The translations under genes and the position numbers were made by a program. The notes beneath the pieces are model-generated. The model saw nothing but the letters and a program-made list of their open reading frames with translations. It made no database searches and was not told the DNA's origin. Shown in pieces: positions 46,011-58,000 of a stretch of 64,000 nt of DNA (positions are counted from its first letter, which is position 1; every line of letters starts with the position of its first letter). The DNA is from Blastobasis lacticolella. Taxonomy: Eukaryota > Arthropoda > Insecta > Lepidoptera > Blastobasidae. The stretch covers positions 13,802,173 through 13,866,172 of the forward strand of contig LR990045.1 of NCBI GenBank assembly GCA_905147135.1. The letters are read 5' to 3'.

Positions 46011-46393
46011 GATATGTATGCTCTATCCGCAGCACCGTAGGGTGCTGCGTTCCAATGTGCCAATCGCCTCAATAATATTTTACAAGAAAGTCAAATTCTT
46101 TGTTATGACGGTTAAAAGACATGGCATAAGTTAGACATACAAAAGATTTTTTTAAAGCGATTCGGACTTAGCGTGGTCTTATTATATCAACTTATATATA
46201 GCACAATGAGCAGTTTTCCAATAGGTATCTAAAGCATTCCTAACCACTCACTAGATGGCGCCCCGACAATTTTGGTAATTGATAATCGCTTTAAATAGGT
46301 TCTTAGCAAACAGGATATAAACACTGGGTACGTTGTATTGGATAATATTGTATTTGTCAATAGTTTTCAACCATTTTAGAGGTTGTAGTAATA

Positions 46394-46576
46394 ATGGAAC
46401 ATAGTGCCAACTTCTATAAATATTTCTTTTTATATTTCGTTCAACCTTTAACAGTTATGTTTATATTAATAAACATTTTAGTTTTAAGTTTAGTATTAGT
46501 TGGCAGCATGAAATCACTGCCACCATCATACAGATTCAAAAAAGATTACCAAAATTGTAGGAGCGCCATCTATTGA
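46394..46576 (+). CDS. 60-aa single-pass membrane micro-ORF in a MITE
   Basis: The peptide begins MEHSANFYKYFFLYFVQPL, continues with one strongly hydrophobic segment of about 20 residues (VMFILINILVLSLVLVG), and ends with a basic tail (MKSLPPSYRFKKDYQN) that runs into the MITE's GCGCCATC motif. A second version at 46736-46882 (48 codons) is nearly the same but stops earlier. I do not recognise a protein family. Differences between copies are mostly amino-acid changing, which argues against selection. It may be a captured gene piece or a chance ORF. Expression is unknown. Confidence 0.3.
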   Translation: MEHSANFYKYFFLYFVQPLTVMFILINILVLSLVLVGSMKSLPPSYRFKKDYQNCRSAIY

Positions 46577-46735
46577 TGCTTTTTGAAACCAACTATCAAT
46601 ACCTACTGGAAAACTCCTCATTGATAATCGCTTGAAATAGGTTCTTAGCAAACAGGATATAAACACTGGGTACGTTGTATTAGATAAAATTGTATTTGTC
46701 AATAGTTTTCAACCACTTTAGAGGTTGTAATCATA

Positions 46736-46882
46736 ATGGAACAAAGTGCCAACTTCTATAAATATTTCTTTTTACACTTCGTTCAACCTTTAACAATTAT
46801 GTTTATCTTAATAAACATTTTATTTTTAAGTTTAGTATTAGTTGGCTACATGAAATCACTGCCACCATCATACAGATTATAA
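46736..46882 (+). CDS. 48-aa second copy of the MITE micro-ORF
   Basis: It begins MEQSANFYKYFFLHFVQPL, has the same hydrophobic core with a few replacements (Val to Ile, Val to Phe, Ser to Tyr), and ends MKSLPPSYRL then TAA. Same caveats as for the copy at 46394. Confidence 0.25.
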   Translation: MEQSANFYKYFFLHFVQPLTIMFILINILFLSLVLVGYMKSLPPSYRL

Positions 46883-47014
46883 AAAGATTACCAATATTGT
46901 AGGAGCGCCATCTGTTGATGCTTTTTGAAACCAATTATCAATACCTACTGGAAAACTCCTCATTATACTGCATTTTCACAGGCATAAAATTAGATAATAA
47001 AAATTCTCTCTGTG

Positions 47015-47560
47015 CATTTTAAGTCTGGGTGTTCTATTAGAATAAGTACCTATGTATTTAAAAATTTACAAGAAGTATATCAGTTAGCTAGCACCAGCGT
47101 TGCCAGATCGTACCTTTTGGTACGATTTACGTACTATTTGGCCGACTGTCGTACCTTTTGCGTACTTTGCTCAATATCGTACTATTTAGTACGTTTTTAC
47201 AAAATGCTAAATTTTGCTGAGGGGGTTGGTCACTTTGCCTTTTCTGTCCGCAAAATACCGTAAAATAATGAAATAAATGGTTAATTTTGACTCTTTTTGG
47301 CTCACTGGCACCACCACCGAGTAAATAAGGTCTTGTCTTGTCAAAATAACGTGGATTTATTGGCAACAACCCCGAAGGCCGATAAAATGTAAGAGTAGGC
47401 AAACCGTACTTTTTTAGCCATTTTCGTACTATTTTGGAAACTACTGCTGGTAACACTGGCTAGCACCCATAGTACAAGCTTTGCTTAGTTCGAAGATAGA
47501 TAGCGCTTTGTGAATTTGTCCACGATTATGTATTTATTATTATTATATTATTAAATATAG
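47015..47560 (+). repeat. SINE related to 18885-19210, split by a MITE
   Basis: The left half (AAGTCTGGGTGTTCTATTAG ... CAGTTAGCTAGCAC) and the right half (CTAGCACCCATAGTACAAGC ... TAGCGCTTTGTGAATTTGTC) join into the body of the tRNA-derived SINE when the MITE at 47095-47458 and one 8-bp duplication are removed. The tRNA-like head is absent. Confidence 0.8.
47095..47458. mobile_element. hAT-type MITE, 8-bp target duplication GCTAGCAC
   Basis: Ends CAGCGTTGCCAG and CTGGTAACACTG form a short imperfect inverted repeat of the CAG.GTTGCCA type usual for hAT elements. GCTAGCAC is duplicated exactly at 47087-47094 and 47459-47466. Near both ends the body is crowded with TCGTAC/GTACGA words, likely subterminal transposase sites. 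No coding capacity. Confidence 0.9.
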
Positions 47561-47944
47561 TGTCTTTTTATAAAATACGCGAAATAGCATAGTACATTTT
47601 GGTCACCACCCAATTTCCGCCATTTTGAAAAAATATCGATTCTTCGGCTACTCATAAAACTTAAGCCAATCGATATGAAACTTTAATATCTATCGACTAC
47701 TATGTTCAAAAATGTCGAAAACAGTATATCTTGTGAGATATCGCAAGTCAAAGATGTACATTATCTACCGACACATGGGGAACAAATACCTCCTACTAAG
47801 TCTACTCATAGTCAAATATCTTCTAAACTACTGAACCGATTTCGATTAAATAAAGTTATGAATAATTTCGATTAAAAGACCTTTCAAACACAGAAAACCG
47901 CATTAAAATTGGTTCATCCGTTCGGGAGCTACAGACAGACGGAT

Positions 47945-50650
47945 CATCATCGTCCTAGCACTTATCCCGGCCTCTGCCAGGGTCCGCTTTCCTACTCAAT
48001 GTTCTCCACTTCGCCCGGTCTTCGGCATCCCCTTGTCGTAAGCCGTTGGCTCTTGCATTGGACTCAGCGATGTCAATCCATCGCTTCTTAAGCCGCCCAC
48101 GGTGCCTCTTTTCTGATACCGGCAAATTCAGGCACCGAGCCTCCTCGATCTTATCTGCGATATCCGTACTCGATCGAGTCGCGTAACTCCGCACATCCAG
48201 CACAGCATTTTCATTTCGTTGACGTGGAGTTCGCGAACGTGTTTCGTCAGCGCTGGCCATGTCTCGCAGCCATAGAGCATCACCGGTCTAATTATACTCT
48301 TGTATATAAGCCCTTTGAGCTTTACAAGGATTTTAGGGTCACATATGACTGCCGTGAGTTCCCGCCATTTGGCCCAAGCCGCAGAGATTCGGCATTTGAC
48401 ATCGGGGCCGATATCGCCGGACTCGTGCATCACGGATCCGAGGTATTTTAATTTATCTGTTCTTTGACAGCTTCGTTACCAATACGGATGGTGTCGGGAT
48501 CCGCGCTGCAGCTGGCCATATACTCTGTTATGGCGATATTCATCTTCAAACCACCGTTTTCTAGCACATCCTTCCACGTGTTTGCTCTGGTATCAAGATC
48601 TTGCCTAAGCTTGCTCACCAGTACAATGTCGTCAGCGTACTTCATAAGCCAAGGAGGCATGTCCTGAATTTCCGCAGAGAGGGCATCGAGCACTATGCAA
48701 AACAAGTAAGGACTTAACACAGAACCCTGGTGGACCTACAGTAATCGGGAAGGGTTAGTATGGCCTACGTTCCAGTAATGGCATACACGTCCTGTATTAA
48801 TAATAGAAATGTACGACTCGGGCACAGACTTTGCTCTCAGAGCCCACCAGATTATCTCCCGAGGAACACTGTCGAAAGCCCTCTGCAGGTAGAGAAATGC
48901 GTAATGCAACGGTTGATTCCTACTGCATTGGGACTCCTGGAGGACCTTGAGAGCAAAGACTGGATCCATGGTGCTGCAGCCCGGCCTGAAGCCGTATTGG
49001 CATTCCGACAAAGAGCATTCCTGGCGAAGTCTCTGGTCAACAATCCGTTCGAATAGCTTCATTGTGTTGCTTATAAGTTTGATACCTCGATAGTTGCCGC
49101 ACTTTTGCACACTGCCTTTTCCTTTATAGATTGGTGTGATAATATTTACGCGCCACGCGTCAGTTAGAAGCCCCGTTGCTACAATCCTGTTGAATAGCTC
49201 AGTGGGCAAGAGTACGCTCCGGGTCCCCATTGTTTTCCAGGTTTCTATGGGTATTCCGTCATGTCCAATAGCTTTTCCGTTCTTCATACGTACCAGAGAC
49301 CTCTTCATCTCATCAGGGGTGATCGGGCTTATTATGCCCCGGTCTTTAATAGAGTTTGTACTTGTAAGCAAAATGCTATCCGTACCTTTTATGGCAACAC
49401 ACTTTGTCACATCCAGACTGGCTTGACTCCACGGGTTTGCCAGCTTGTAGACGAGCTTGTGCCCCTCCACAGAATCCAACGCATCGTAGAGCGGAGCCAG
49501 CTGGGCCGACCGCGATTTTGCCACCGCCATTTTAGATCACCGCTTTGCTCCCAAGTACACTTCCTTATCCGATAGTGAGTAACTGTGCTGCCATTACTCA
49601 CTACCGAGTACTGTTCGTCCGAGTTTGAGGATGAATTTCTGATAGTGACACCAGAGCTCATTGAAGGTTTCACCCTTTGCTTGCACCCGTGGCTTTCGGC
49701 TGCCTCCATGAACTCCTGGCTCGTGCTGCTTAGAGTCCGTCAATTAATAGCCGGCACGCAGCGTTCTGCCGTAGGCCGTCTATCTACTCATCCGGACGAC
49801 CATGACAAGGACTCGGTGCTGTTTAGTGAGGCATTCCCCATGGATGATCTTGCACTGGGATACGTGACTAATGTCACGTCTTCCGATCAGCAGATAATCG
49901 ATCTGTGATTGGTGCGGGCCACTTTTGTAGGTTATGAGGTGTTTTGGTCTTTTCTGGAAGAAGGTGTTGACTACGGTTAAGTCGGCGGCCAGTGAGGTTC
50001 GGAGAATATCTTCTCCCTCACTGTATCGCTGGCCATAACCAATTCCATCGTGAACTCGACCGAACTTCTCGCTTCTCTGGCCCACATGACCGTTAAGGTC
50101 CGCACCAACAACAATCTGTTCGGAGGATAGTATACGTATAGAAATTATAGAAGGCAGTCTTTCCGGCGTCGGCGCAGCTGGACTGGGGAGCATAGGCGCT
50201 AATGAGGTTGGATGTTATACCCTCAATTTGCGCCTTGATCACCATAAGTCGATCGCTTACTCTGTTCACCTCCAGAATGCCGTTCCGGAATTCGTCGCCT
50301 ACCACAATAGGGACCCCATTCCTTTCTTCTTCCGATCCGGTGTACAACAGCTTGTATCCCTGCCCGATTTCCCTAGACTTGGAGCCATGCCACCTCGTCT
50401 CTTGCAGAAATGCAACCTGCATGTGGCGCCTGTGCAACAAGTCAGCCAGCTCTCGAGACCGGCCGGTCAGAGACCGACGTTTAGTGGCGAAGCGGAGCTT
50501 CCTACTGTTAGGCGCTAACTTCTTTAACCCTGTCCGCGCGTGACAGGGTAGCCCTAGCCCACTTATCGCAGGTGTAGGGCAATATGCCTGCGCGTCGATC
50601 AGCGGTGACCCCCTAGTATGGTGTTTACTTCCAACAGAGGACCTTTTCAT
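47945..50650 (-). pseudogene. RTE-clade LINE with endonuclease and reverse transcriptase
   Basis: On the reverse strand the order is normal. The endonuclease lies at 50093-50650 (HMQVAFLQETRWHGSKSREI) and 49780-50193 (VVGADLNGHVGQRSEKFGRV, SQIDYLLIGRRD). The reverse transcriptase lies at 48736-49530 (NYRGIKLISNTMKLFERIVD, ECQYGFRPGCSTMD). The catalytic YADD is at 48628-48639, followed by MLYGCETWPALTKHVRELHV and an RTE-type tail (GRLKKRWIDIAESNARANGL). Several frameshifts break the frame, for example between 48736 and 48720 and near 50190. Nearly full length and less decayed than the copy at 1545. Confidence 0.88.
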
Positions 50651-50689
50651 TCTATTTTTTGCGGTGTTTTGGCTTTTAACGTGCGGCGA

Positions 50690-50775
50690 CTACCATCCGC
50701 CCGTCATGGATACATGGCGGTAGTGGGATTTGAACCCTGTACTCTCGCATTGCAAGTCGGTAATTTACTTGGGAA
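50690..50775 (-). repeat. tRNA-like SINE head fragment
   Basis: Reverse-strand GCGAGAGTACAGGGTTCAAA with TCCCACTACCGCCATG carries a B-box-like GGTTCAAATCCC. No complete cloverleaf. Confidence 0.5.
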
Positions 50776-51009
50776 AATATGTCCCATCCCAAAAAAAAAG
50801 AAGTTGTCTAAAAACACAGAAATCGATTTCTGGGTTCTGGTCACATTATTAACGTCATAGGCATAGCAAGTGCTAGGCGATGTAGGTACAACGCCAAGTG
50901 CTATGCGGAGTTGCTAGCTGAGTTAGAGTTGAGGAGCTTGCTCTTACAGTGTAAGCACTGCATTATGCAACTTAACTTAATTATCTTATTCCATAAAATA
51001 AAGAAATTT

Positions 51010-51240
51010 GCCAAACCGATAACCTAGGTTAAGCAATGTTCATAGCGTCCTTTTACTGAATGGGTGACCGTTTTGTACTTTGAGACTAGTCAAACTTCAG
51101 CACCGCCACGAGCTCGCCACTCGTTAGGTGTGCCAAATGCCAACGGTATGTGGCGAAGCGAGGTTGACCATAGTCTACCTCTGGGGACCGGAGACTAATT
51201 GAACAGTCTCGGGAGCCGAGTGGCATATTATTATGAAATA
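51010..51240 (+). repeat. 5S-rRNA-like repeat (5S-derived SINE candidate)
   Basis: GGTTAAGCAATG, AGCG.CC...TTTTACTG and AATGGGTGACCGTTT follow the 3' two thirds of animal 5S rRNA (GTTAAGCAACGT...GGATGGGTGACCG) in order and spacing. A downstream body with AGGTGTGCCAAATG and CAGTCTCGGGAGCCGAG follows. The match is too diverged for a working 5S gene; a SINE3-type element is more likely. Confidence 0.5.
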
Positions 51241-51670
51241 TAGTAGTTTTTGTGTTGGTGAACACATACTTTTACAATACACTTTATTTTAGTTTAATTT
51301 TTGTTGTAAGTTTAACGCGTGTATCCGTCTTTCTGTAGCTCCCGAACGGATGAACCAATTTTAATGCGGTTTTCTGTATTTGAAAGGTCTTTTAATCGAA
51401 ATTATACCTAACTTTGTTTAATCGAAATCGGTTTAGTAGTTTAGGAGATATTTGACTATGAGTAGACTTAGTAGGAGGTATTTGTTCCCCATGTGTCGGT
51501 AGATATTGTACATCTTTGACTTGCGATATCTCGCAAGGTATACCGCTTTTGACATTTTTGACATAGTGATCGATAGATATTAACGTTTCCTACCGATTAG
51601 CATAAGTTTTGTGAGTGGCTACAAAATTGTTTTTTTTTCAAAATGGCGAAAAGTGGGTGGTGATTTTCTC

Positions 51671-52066
51671 CATAGTAAATGTTCAATGCTCTTTTTGGTG
51701 CAAACTTTATCAAAAACATTAAATTTATCATGCTTATCAGAGTCAAAGAAAAGTATAAAAGAGAAAAGTATCAAAGAAATGTAATGTAGATTCACGAAAT
51801 GCATTTAACTCAAAATCGCTAAAATGGCTATACTACATTTTAGGCTCCAAGTATAGTCCAAATTCTTTGAAGCGGATATTTACTGGGTTTGTTACTGTAT
51901 GTACTTTTTAGTCCATGGAAACAGTACTACGCAAGCAAAGCGGGCAGACAGTGTTCGTTGTTTTTTTTCACCTTTTACCCTAATTTTCCATTATTCCTGT
52001 ATTTTTATGTGTTATCCAAACTTGAGGTCAATGTTTTCAGTTCTCATAACTATATTTTATTAAATA
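51671..52066. other. PAN2 upstream region
   Basis: AT-rich DNA between the inverted repeat arm and the PAN2 start codon. It presumably holds the promoter and 5' UTR. I see no clear TATA box, and I cannot place the transcription start. Confidence 0.4.
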
Positions 52067-55000
52067 ATGGAGTTTCATTACACTGATGTTTGTGTACCAT
52101 CTGATCATCTATTGACTGGTAAGTAAACATTATTGTCTTCATTTTGTCCAAATCGATATTGTTTTGTTATAAAATAAAAAGGCCTAGGTAATAACAGTCA
52201 TTTAACTAAGTTTTGACTTAGTTACAGAGACACAGTAGCAGCAAAACGAAAGTTGCGAACCGGACCGTGAATGTCAACATTCTTTGAATAGGATTGATAT
52301 TATATTTTATATTTACTGAATCGAAATTATTTAATTAATACTACACATCATACTGCCCAAATATTTCTCGGTTACAAATCACAAACACAATTATTTACCT
52401 TTTTCAGACCCTTATGTTCAGGATTTTACTCCACAATATCTGATACCCAATCATGAGGCTGAGTACGAGGTCCGCAGCAGTATTCTAGTAGATGGTGGTG
52501 ACCGATTTGGTGTCTCTGCAGTAGTATTTGACAAGTTTGAGGAGCTGGTATGGATGGGCAATCAAGGGGTGAGATAGCTTTATTACTACCTACATCTTAG
52601 GACTGATATCTGTCCTCTAGCCTACCATAATAATAATAATTGATTCTGTTTTCAGGGACATGTTACTTCTTATTATGGACCAGCAATGCAAAAATATACT
52701 TCATTTCAAGTCAATGCAACAGAAGAAGTACGAGACATTATAACTGTAGAACAAGGAATTTATGTATTAACAAAATCCACACTAAGGCATCAAATACGCA
52801 GAGGAATTCCTAAACACACGCATAGGTAACAATGATTGGGATATGATTATTATATTTCTTGCTCATTTTGTATTTTGGCAACCATATTTTTGGCAAAAAT
52901 TTTAATGGTATTAAAATTGCTTTTTTCTACAGGTCTGACAATATGTCCGATATGCAGTGTTTGTATCAAGTCAATTCAAATAAGTTATTAATGGGTGGAC
53001 ATCAGAACAAATTGATAGATCTTGATCTCAATAAAATGGTTGAAACTGTTATTGTGAGTATCATACTTACTTTTAAATAATTTTAAAGTTAGTAGTTATA
53101 CAATGTGAAGGCCTCTGTTGGAAAATGGTAATTGTTGCCCATAATATTTACAAATATTGCACTGATCATACCTCTAACTATGCTGGCTACCTTTCCCTAT
53201 ATACTGAAAAATTTTATTTCCATGGAAGAAAGTTAGTTAAATGAGTCATGTTCAATGTACATGTTGAGTTTGCATGGGTAGTAACAAATTACACATCTTC
53301 CTCATGAAACTCTCAGTCCAATGGTGAAAACTGCATCAAAATGCATTCAGTTGTTTTTGAGTTTATTGTGAACAGACAGACAGAGAGACAGATGCGGCTT
53401 AGGACTTTGTTTTATAATATCTGGTGATTTATATCATAATTATTATTCTATGTAAATAATAAAATTTAAATAAGCAATCATTAAAATCAAATTTAATAAT
53501 TTTAAATCAATACAATTAAAAATAATAAGTGAAAATACACATATTTAATTATTCTAAAAATTGCAACATTACACAGTGACGGTTAATGGGCAATATCCCA
53601 AATCTAACTTTTTTTAAACACCAAGCACTTTTTTTTAACTAGCTTTTATTGGAATCCACTTGTGTCAAAAATTTAGTCAATGAGGCATATGAGATATCGT
53701 ATTTGTTAATAACAAATATGTACAATGGTACATTTAAAAAAATCAACAATGAAAAGCAACTAATATAAAATTATAATCTATTAGATATTTATTTATGTCA
53801 TAAACTTAAAAATATTATTCAAATAATCAGATTTTTAGTCAGGTTAGGCTTTTCCAATTTTTTACCCAAAAAGGAATGTACTACTAAACTGTACTGACAA
53901 TGCACCTGCGGTTCTGCATTTTTGTGGCCTGAATCTAAATACATGAATCCTAGATGTTATGGGCGACAATTACCGCTTACCATCATGGGCTGTCTTCTTG
54001 TCGCAAAAAATCGTGAAGTCGTCATGAATAATTCCAATTAAAACACTTATTAATCGCGTAATAATGCGGTGGTACTCTACTTACTCAGGCCATACCTAGG
54101 CGAACTCCTCAGGCTTGGCTGAGTACTACCACCTGAGAATGCGCAGTGAATCCCATTTTTCATACCGAACGTTGTCATCAGCCAATGGTCGCGCGGTGAA
54201 TCCTATCATTCGTACAGCCTAAACATGTGTGGCGAATCCCACCTTTAAAGTGTTTCTCACCAGCCGGTGTACAGGCTTTGGGTGCCCAAGGAAGTGTGGC
54301 GAATCCCACCTTTAAAGTGTTTGTCGCCAGCCGGTGGGGTCTGAGGGCTGTGCGGTGCTCCGCGGCGGCGGCGGGCCCGTGGTGGCGGCGGGCAGCGCCT
54401 GCGGCCGCGTGGCGCTGCGGGACCTGCGCTCGCCGGCCGCGCCCGCCGTGGCCTTCGCCGCGCACTCCGCCTGCCTGTCCGACCTCGACATGCAGGGCGA
54501 TCTGCTCATCACCTGCGGGTTCACGCAATCGTAAGTCGGTAGCCAGTTTCAGTTATCTTTCAAAATAACGCAACTAGTCTTAAGGTCCTTCGGCCTGCCT
54601 TTCACACACACGTAATAAAAATACACTTTTGGCGGTGAAGGGATAAGGTAGCCGCCAATGTTGGCAAGCGAAGATGGTGAGAAGGTAGAAAAGGGTAATT
54701 ACCCACCTGGCCGGGTGTTGTGACCAGAGGACCAAGGGCCCGACAGTTGATCGTCGGAAGTTGTATATATGCCGTGGAAGTTGGCACATTTCTCTAGCGC
54801 GATGTAGGATTGTTAGCGCCATCTTTGTGCGGATGCTTGCCAACCTTGTGTTCGTGTACTCGTAATATGAGTAGCGTTGAGTCTTTCCTATTGGAGTAGT
54901 AGAGCGATAGATGTCGCCACACACTAGATGGCGCTGCTGAGATGTAAGGTCTATCGTCAAAAATATCGGTGTTATTGTTGGACCGCAACATCTGCTCTTT

Positions 55001-58000
55001 CAGATCTATTCAACCTAATAATTAAACATGTAACATCACGTCTCAGTATCTATCTTTTAAAAACAAAAGTAAAATAATGTGAAACTAAACTTTGGACAAA
55101 ACGAAGTTTACGTTAATCCAAAGAGGGTTTTTCGATTTAAAAAATTCTTCCGATAGGTCTGCTTTCAATACTGGTGTTATATTGGACAACCGAATGGCTG
55201 TAAAATAACGGATCCATTCCAATGCCAACCAAACGACTGGGCCGTATTTTGACAACAGATCTTACACCTCAGTAGCGACGTTTGGTGAAATTTTTACGGT
55301 AAAACGCTTATTATAGTTAGTCACCAGACTTCATATTCTTATAAATCTTTGTCATACATCGCATACTCCCATTCCGTCAGACCGACCGGTGTAGCGGTGG
55401 CTGAGTCTTACGTGGTGGTGTGGGACGTACGGTGCCTGAGAGGCAAGACTGGAAGCAGCGAGCCGGCTTGGACCGTAGCGAGCGCGTCCCCACCACAGCT
55501 ACTACACTTCCTGCCCGCGTTCTCGGGTCGCACGGCCGCTGCGTCGGGGAACGGACACGTGGCATTGCTCAATGTGAACGCAAGGGAGGAGGAGGGACCT
55601 TCAGTGTTCCAGGTTAGTAGCTTTCGTTTGAGGTAGATTATAGACACGATCACCTCCGCCACAGTACATCTACTGCTGTTCCTTCTAGTCTTAAAGATCA
55701 TTCCATTTTATCCTATTTAAATTATTGACATCCGCCCGGTATTATTATTATTAACTCTCTTACAGTAAAGGGATAAAGCTTTGCGCCATCCTTCAGCTTT
55801 AAAAAGTTCTGTACGTCCGCTCATCTGGAAATTGCTTGGGATATTATCATGCACCGATTTTCACACCAATAAACCAATACTGTAGGTATTGAGTATCGAA
55901 TAGCGTCTATCCTTCAACGTCCAGTCTCATATCACGAATAATATAATTAATATGACGAACTCAGTGTCAACATCCCTATTGCAGGTCAGCACGCAGAATT
56001 CCGTGTGCACAGTGATGGACGTGGCCTCCACGAGTCAAGCGCTAGTGTTTGGCGACCAGTCCGGACACCTGCATTTGTTCTCGCCACGGCACAACCAGGA
56101 ACCGGTTTTCAACAACTTTTCCAGGTAAATGTCAAAGAATGTTACATAGCAAATGCAGTATATGGACCCACAGTAGATGGAGCAGATGGGGATCGTACGA
56201 ATGGATCCCTCTACCATACATTAATGTTCGGAGCAAACAAGCGTATCTGCCGGCCCGCCTGATGGTACCTATGATGCCCTCACAGTCTAAGATGTTATGG
56301 GCGGCAGTTATCGCTTATCACCCCAATAGTCCGGCAGATAAGTGAAAGCATACCTCATATACCATAGGTATGAAGGTTTAATTTTAAATATAGTATAGTC
56401 CTCCTCCTCCTTGCGTCGTATCTCCTCAATGTTGATTGTCGTGACCTCGCTGAAGCACTTTTTAGTGGACTTTTTTTGCTTCATAGTATAGTAGTGGCAA
56501 GTAAAGGGGGGAGGGGGCTTATAGCCAAAATCAAACCTCTACATATGTGGTATATGTGTACCAAGTTGTATGCGTCTATAATTAAATGCGCAATTCTTAC
56601 AATAATTGAACGAATCCTGCAGAGCGACCCAGTTCGCGGACTCCCCGCCGGAGCTCCCGGGGGCGAGCCTGGCGGACGCGGCGTTCCAGTTCGCGTCCGT
56701 GGCGCTGCCGCCGCTAGCCGCCGGCCCGAAGTGGTTCAACGAACTGCCGCCGGAGTTCTACAAGAGACTGTACAGGTAATAGGAAGAAGAAAGGAAGTTC
56801 AATAATGGTCTGGATATACAAACGTGGTCAGTTGCAAACAGTTTTTGTTTTCTAGGACCATTTCCTATCGCACTCACATCCAAGCTGACACCTCTAACTC
56901 TACCATTTGTCGCGTCCATTACCTCGCTTTTCGTCAATTTCCTAACTCATTCATTTCAAGTCACGTCCACTTATTACTCGACTTTTTCCTGGCATATTCA
57001 CTTCCTTACTCAAGCATTACTCTTCACGTCCACTTCCTAAATCCACCATTTCCCTTTACGTCCATTTTCCGTCACGTCCACTTCCTAACTAGTCCATTTT
57101 CTTGATCCACGTCCACTTCTTACTCGACCTTTTCCTGTCACATCCACTTCCTAACACAACCATTTCCCGTCACGTCTACTTTCTAAATCGATCTTTTCCT
57201 GTAACGTCCACTCAACCATTCGTTCCTAACTTTGCCAGTTACGTATACGTTTGTTTAGACTTGACCACTTTTCCAAACAAAGTCGCCCGTTTTCGAAGGT
57301 CGTATTTTATTATAAATTAATAACCTTCCCTACATCTACCCTACCTTTGAAATAAGGCGCGAATATGTAATATTTTCTTTAGTTTTCTTGAACATAAAAT
57401 ATAGCCTATGTTACTCGTTGATAATACAGCTTTTTATAGGAGAATTTTTAAAATCGGTTTATCCATTACAAATAAACAAGCAAAACGACAAATAATGAAA
57501 TATTTGTCGTTTTGTTTATTTATCTTTATAATATTAGTATGTGATAACCGGTTGTTATGTTGCAGGAAGCCGAAGCCAGTTGATCCTGAAGTATTGAAGT
57601 CTATGAAAATGCAGGGTCCGATTGGGCATGCGCCAAACCCTAAAACTTTCAAGAGGAATGAGGTAACTATCATATCTACAAGTTGTCAAGAAAGAAAAAG
57701 TTAAAAACAATAGTTTTAAAGAAGGTACTATAACCCCCTTTAACCCTTTACTTTAAACCAAGCCATGTAATTTCCTAGTGCATTGCTCTATTAGGCTTGG
57801 GTTGTATCTTTTGATACAGTTAAGCCCGTGTCTGGGTAAGTTATAAATTATACCTTTAAATATGACAGGTATAATTTATAATTTGTTACAAATTGGCAAT
57901 ATTTTTATATTGAAATCGTTATTCTGTTTTACGTCTACCCAATATCTTGTCTTTAAATACAGATGCCATATGTTGAAGACACATTGGAAGACTTACTCAC

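Larger units (their letters stand above)
46205..46964 (+). mobile_element. MITE family C, copy 2 with tandem partial copy 3
   Basis: Copy 2 (46205-46622) has both ends (AATGAGCAGTTTTCCAATAG and CTGGAAAACTCCTCATT). Copy 3 (46623-46964) repeats the region from TGATAATCGCTT to the right end, so it is a direct duplication with a period near 342 bases. Both include a hydrophobic micro-ORF and GCGCCATCT motifs. Confidence 0.85.
47590..51670. repeat. Long inverted repeat (about 340-bp arms) enclosing an RTE LINE
   Basis: The left arm (47590-47935) and right arm (51316-51670) are reverse complements with roughly 10% difference by eye. Both contain CCGACACATGGGGAACAAAT and GTTCGGGAGCTACAGA. Between them are the RTE LINE, a tRNA-like fragment and a 5S-like repeat. 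This could be a foldback-type transposon that received the LINE, or two separate opposite insertions. Confidence 0.7.

Noticed and set aside
51010..51078. A true 5S rRNA gene
   Set aside because: Only the 3' part matches, with many changes in the internal promoter, and the sequence continues into a non-5S body without a T-run terminator.
56824..57320. Two + strand ORFs in PAN2 intron 8 as extra exons
   Set aside because: They are translated tandem repeats, contain no PAN2-like residues, and PAN2 exon 8 joins exon 9 in phase without them.
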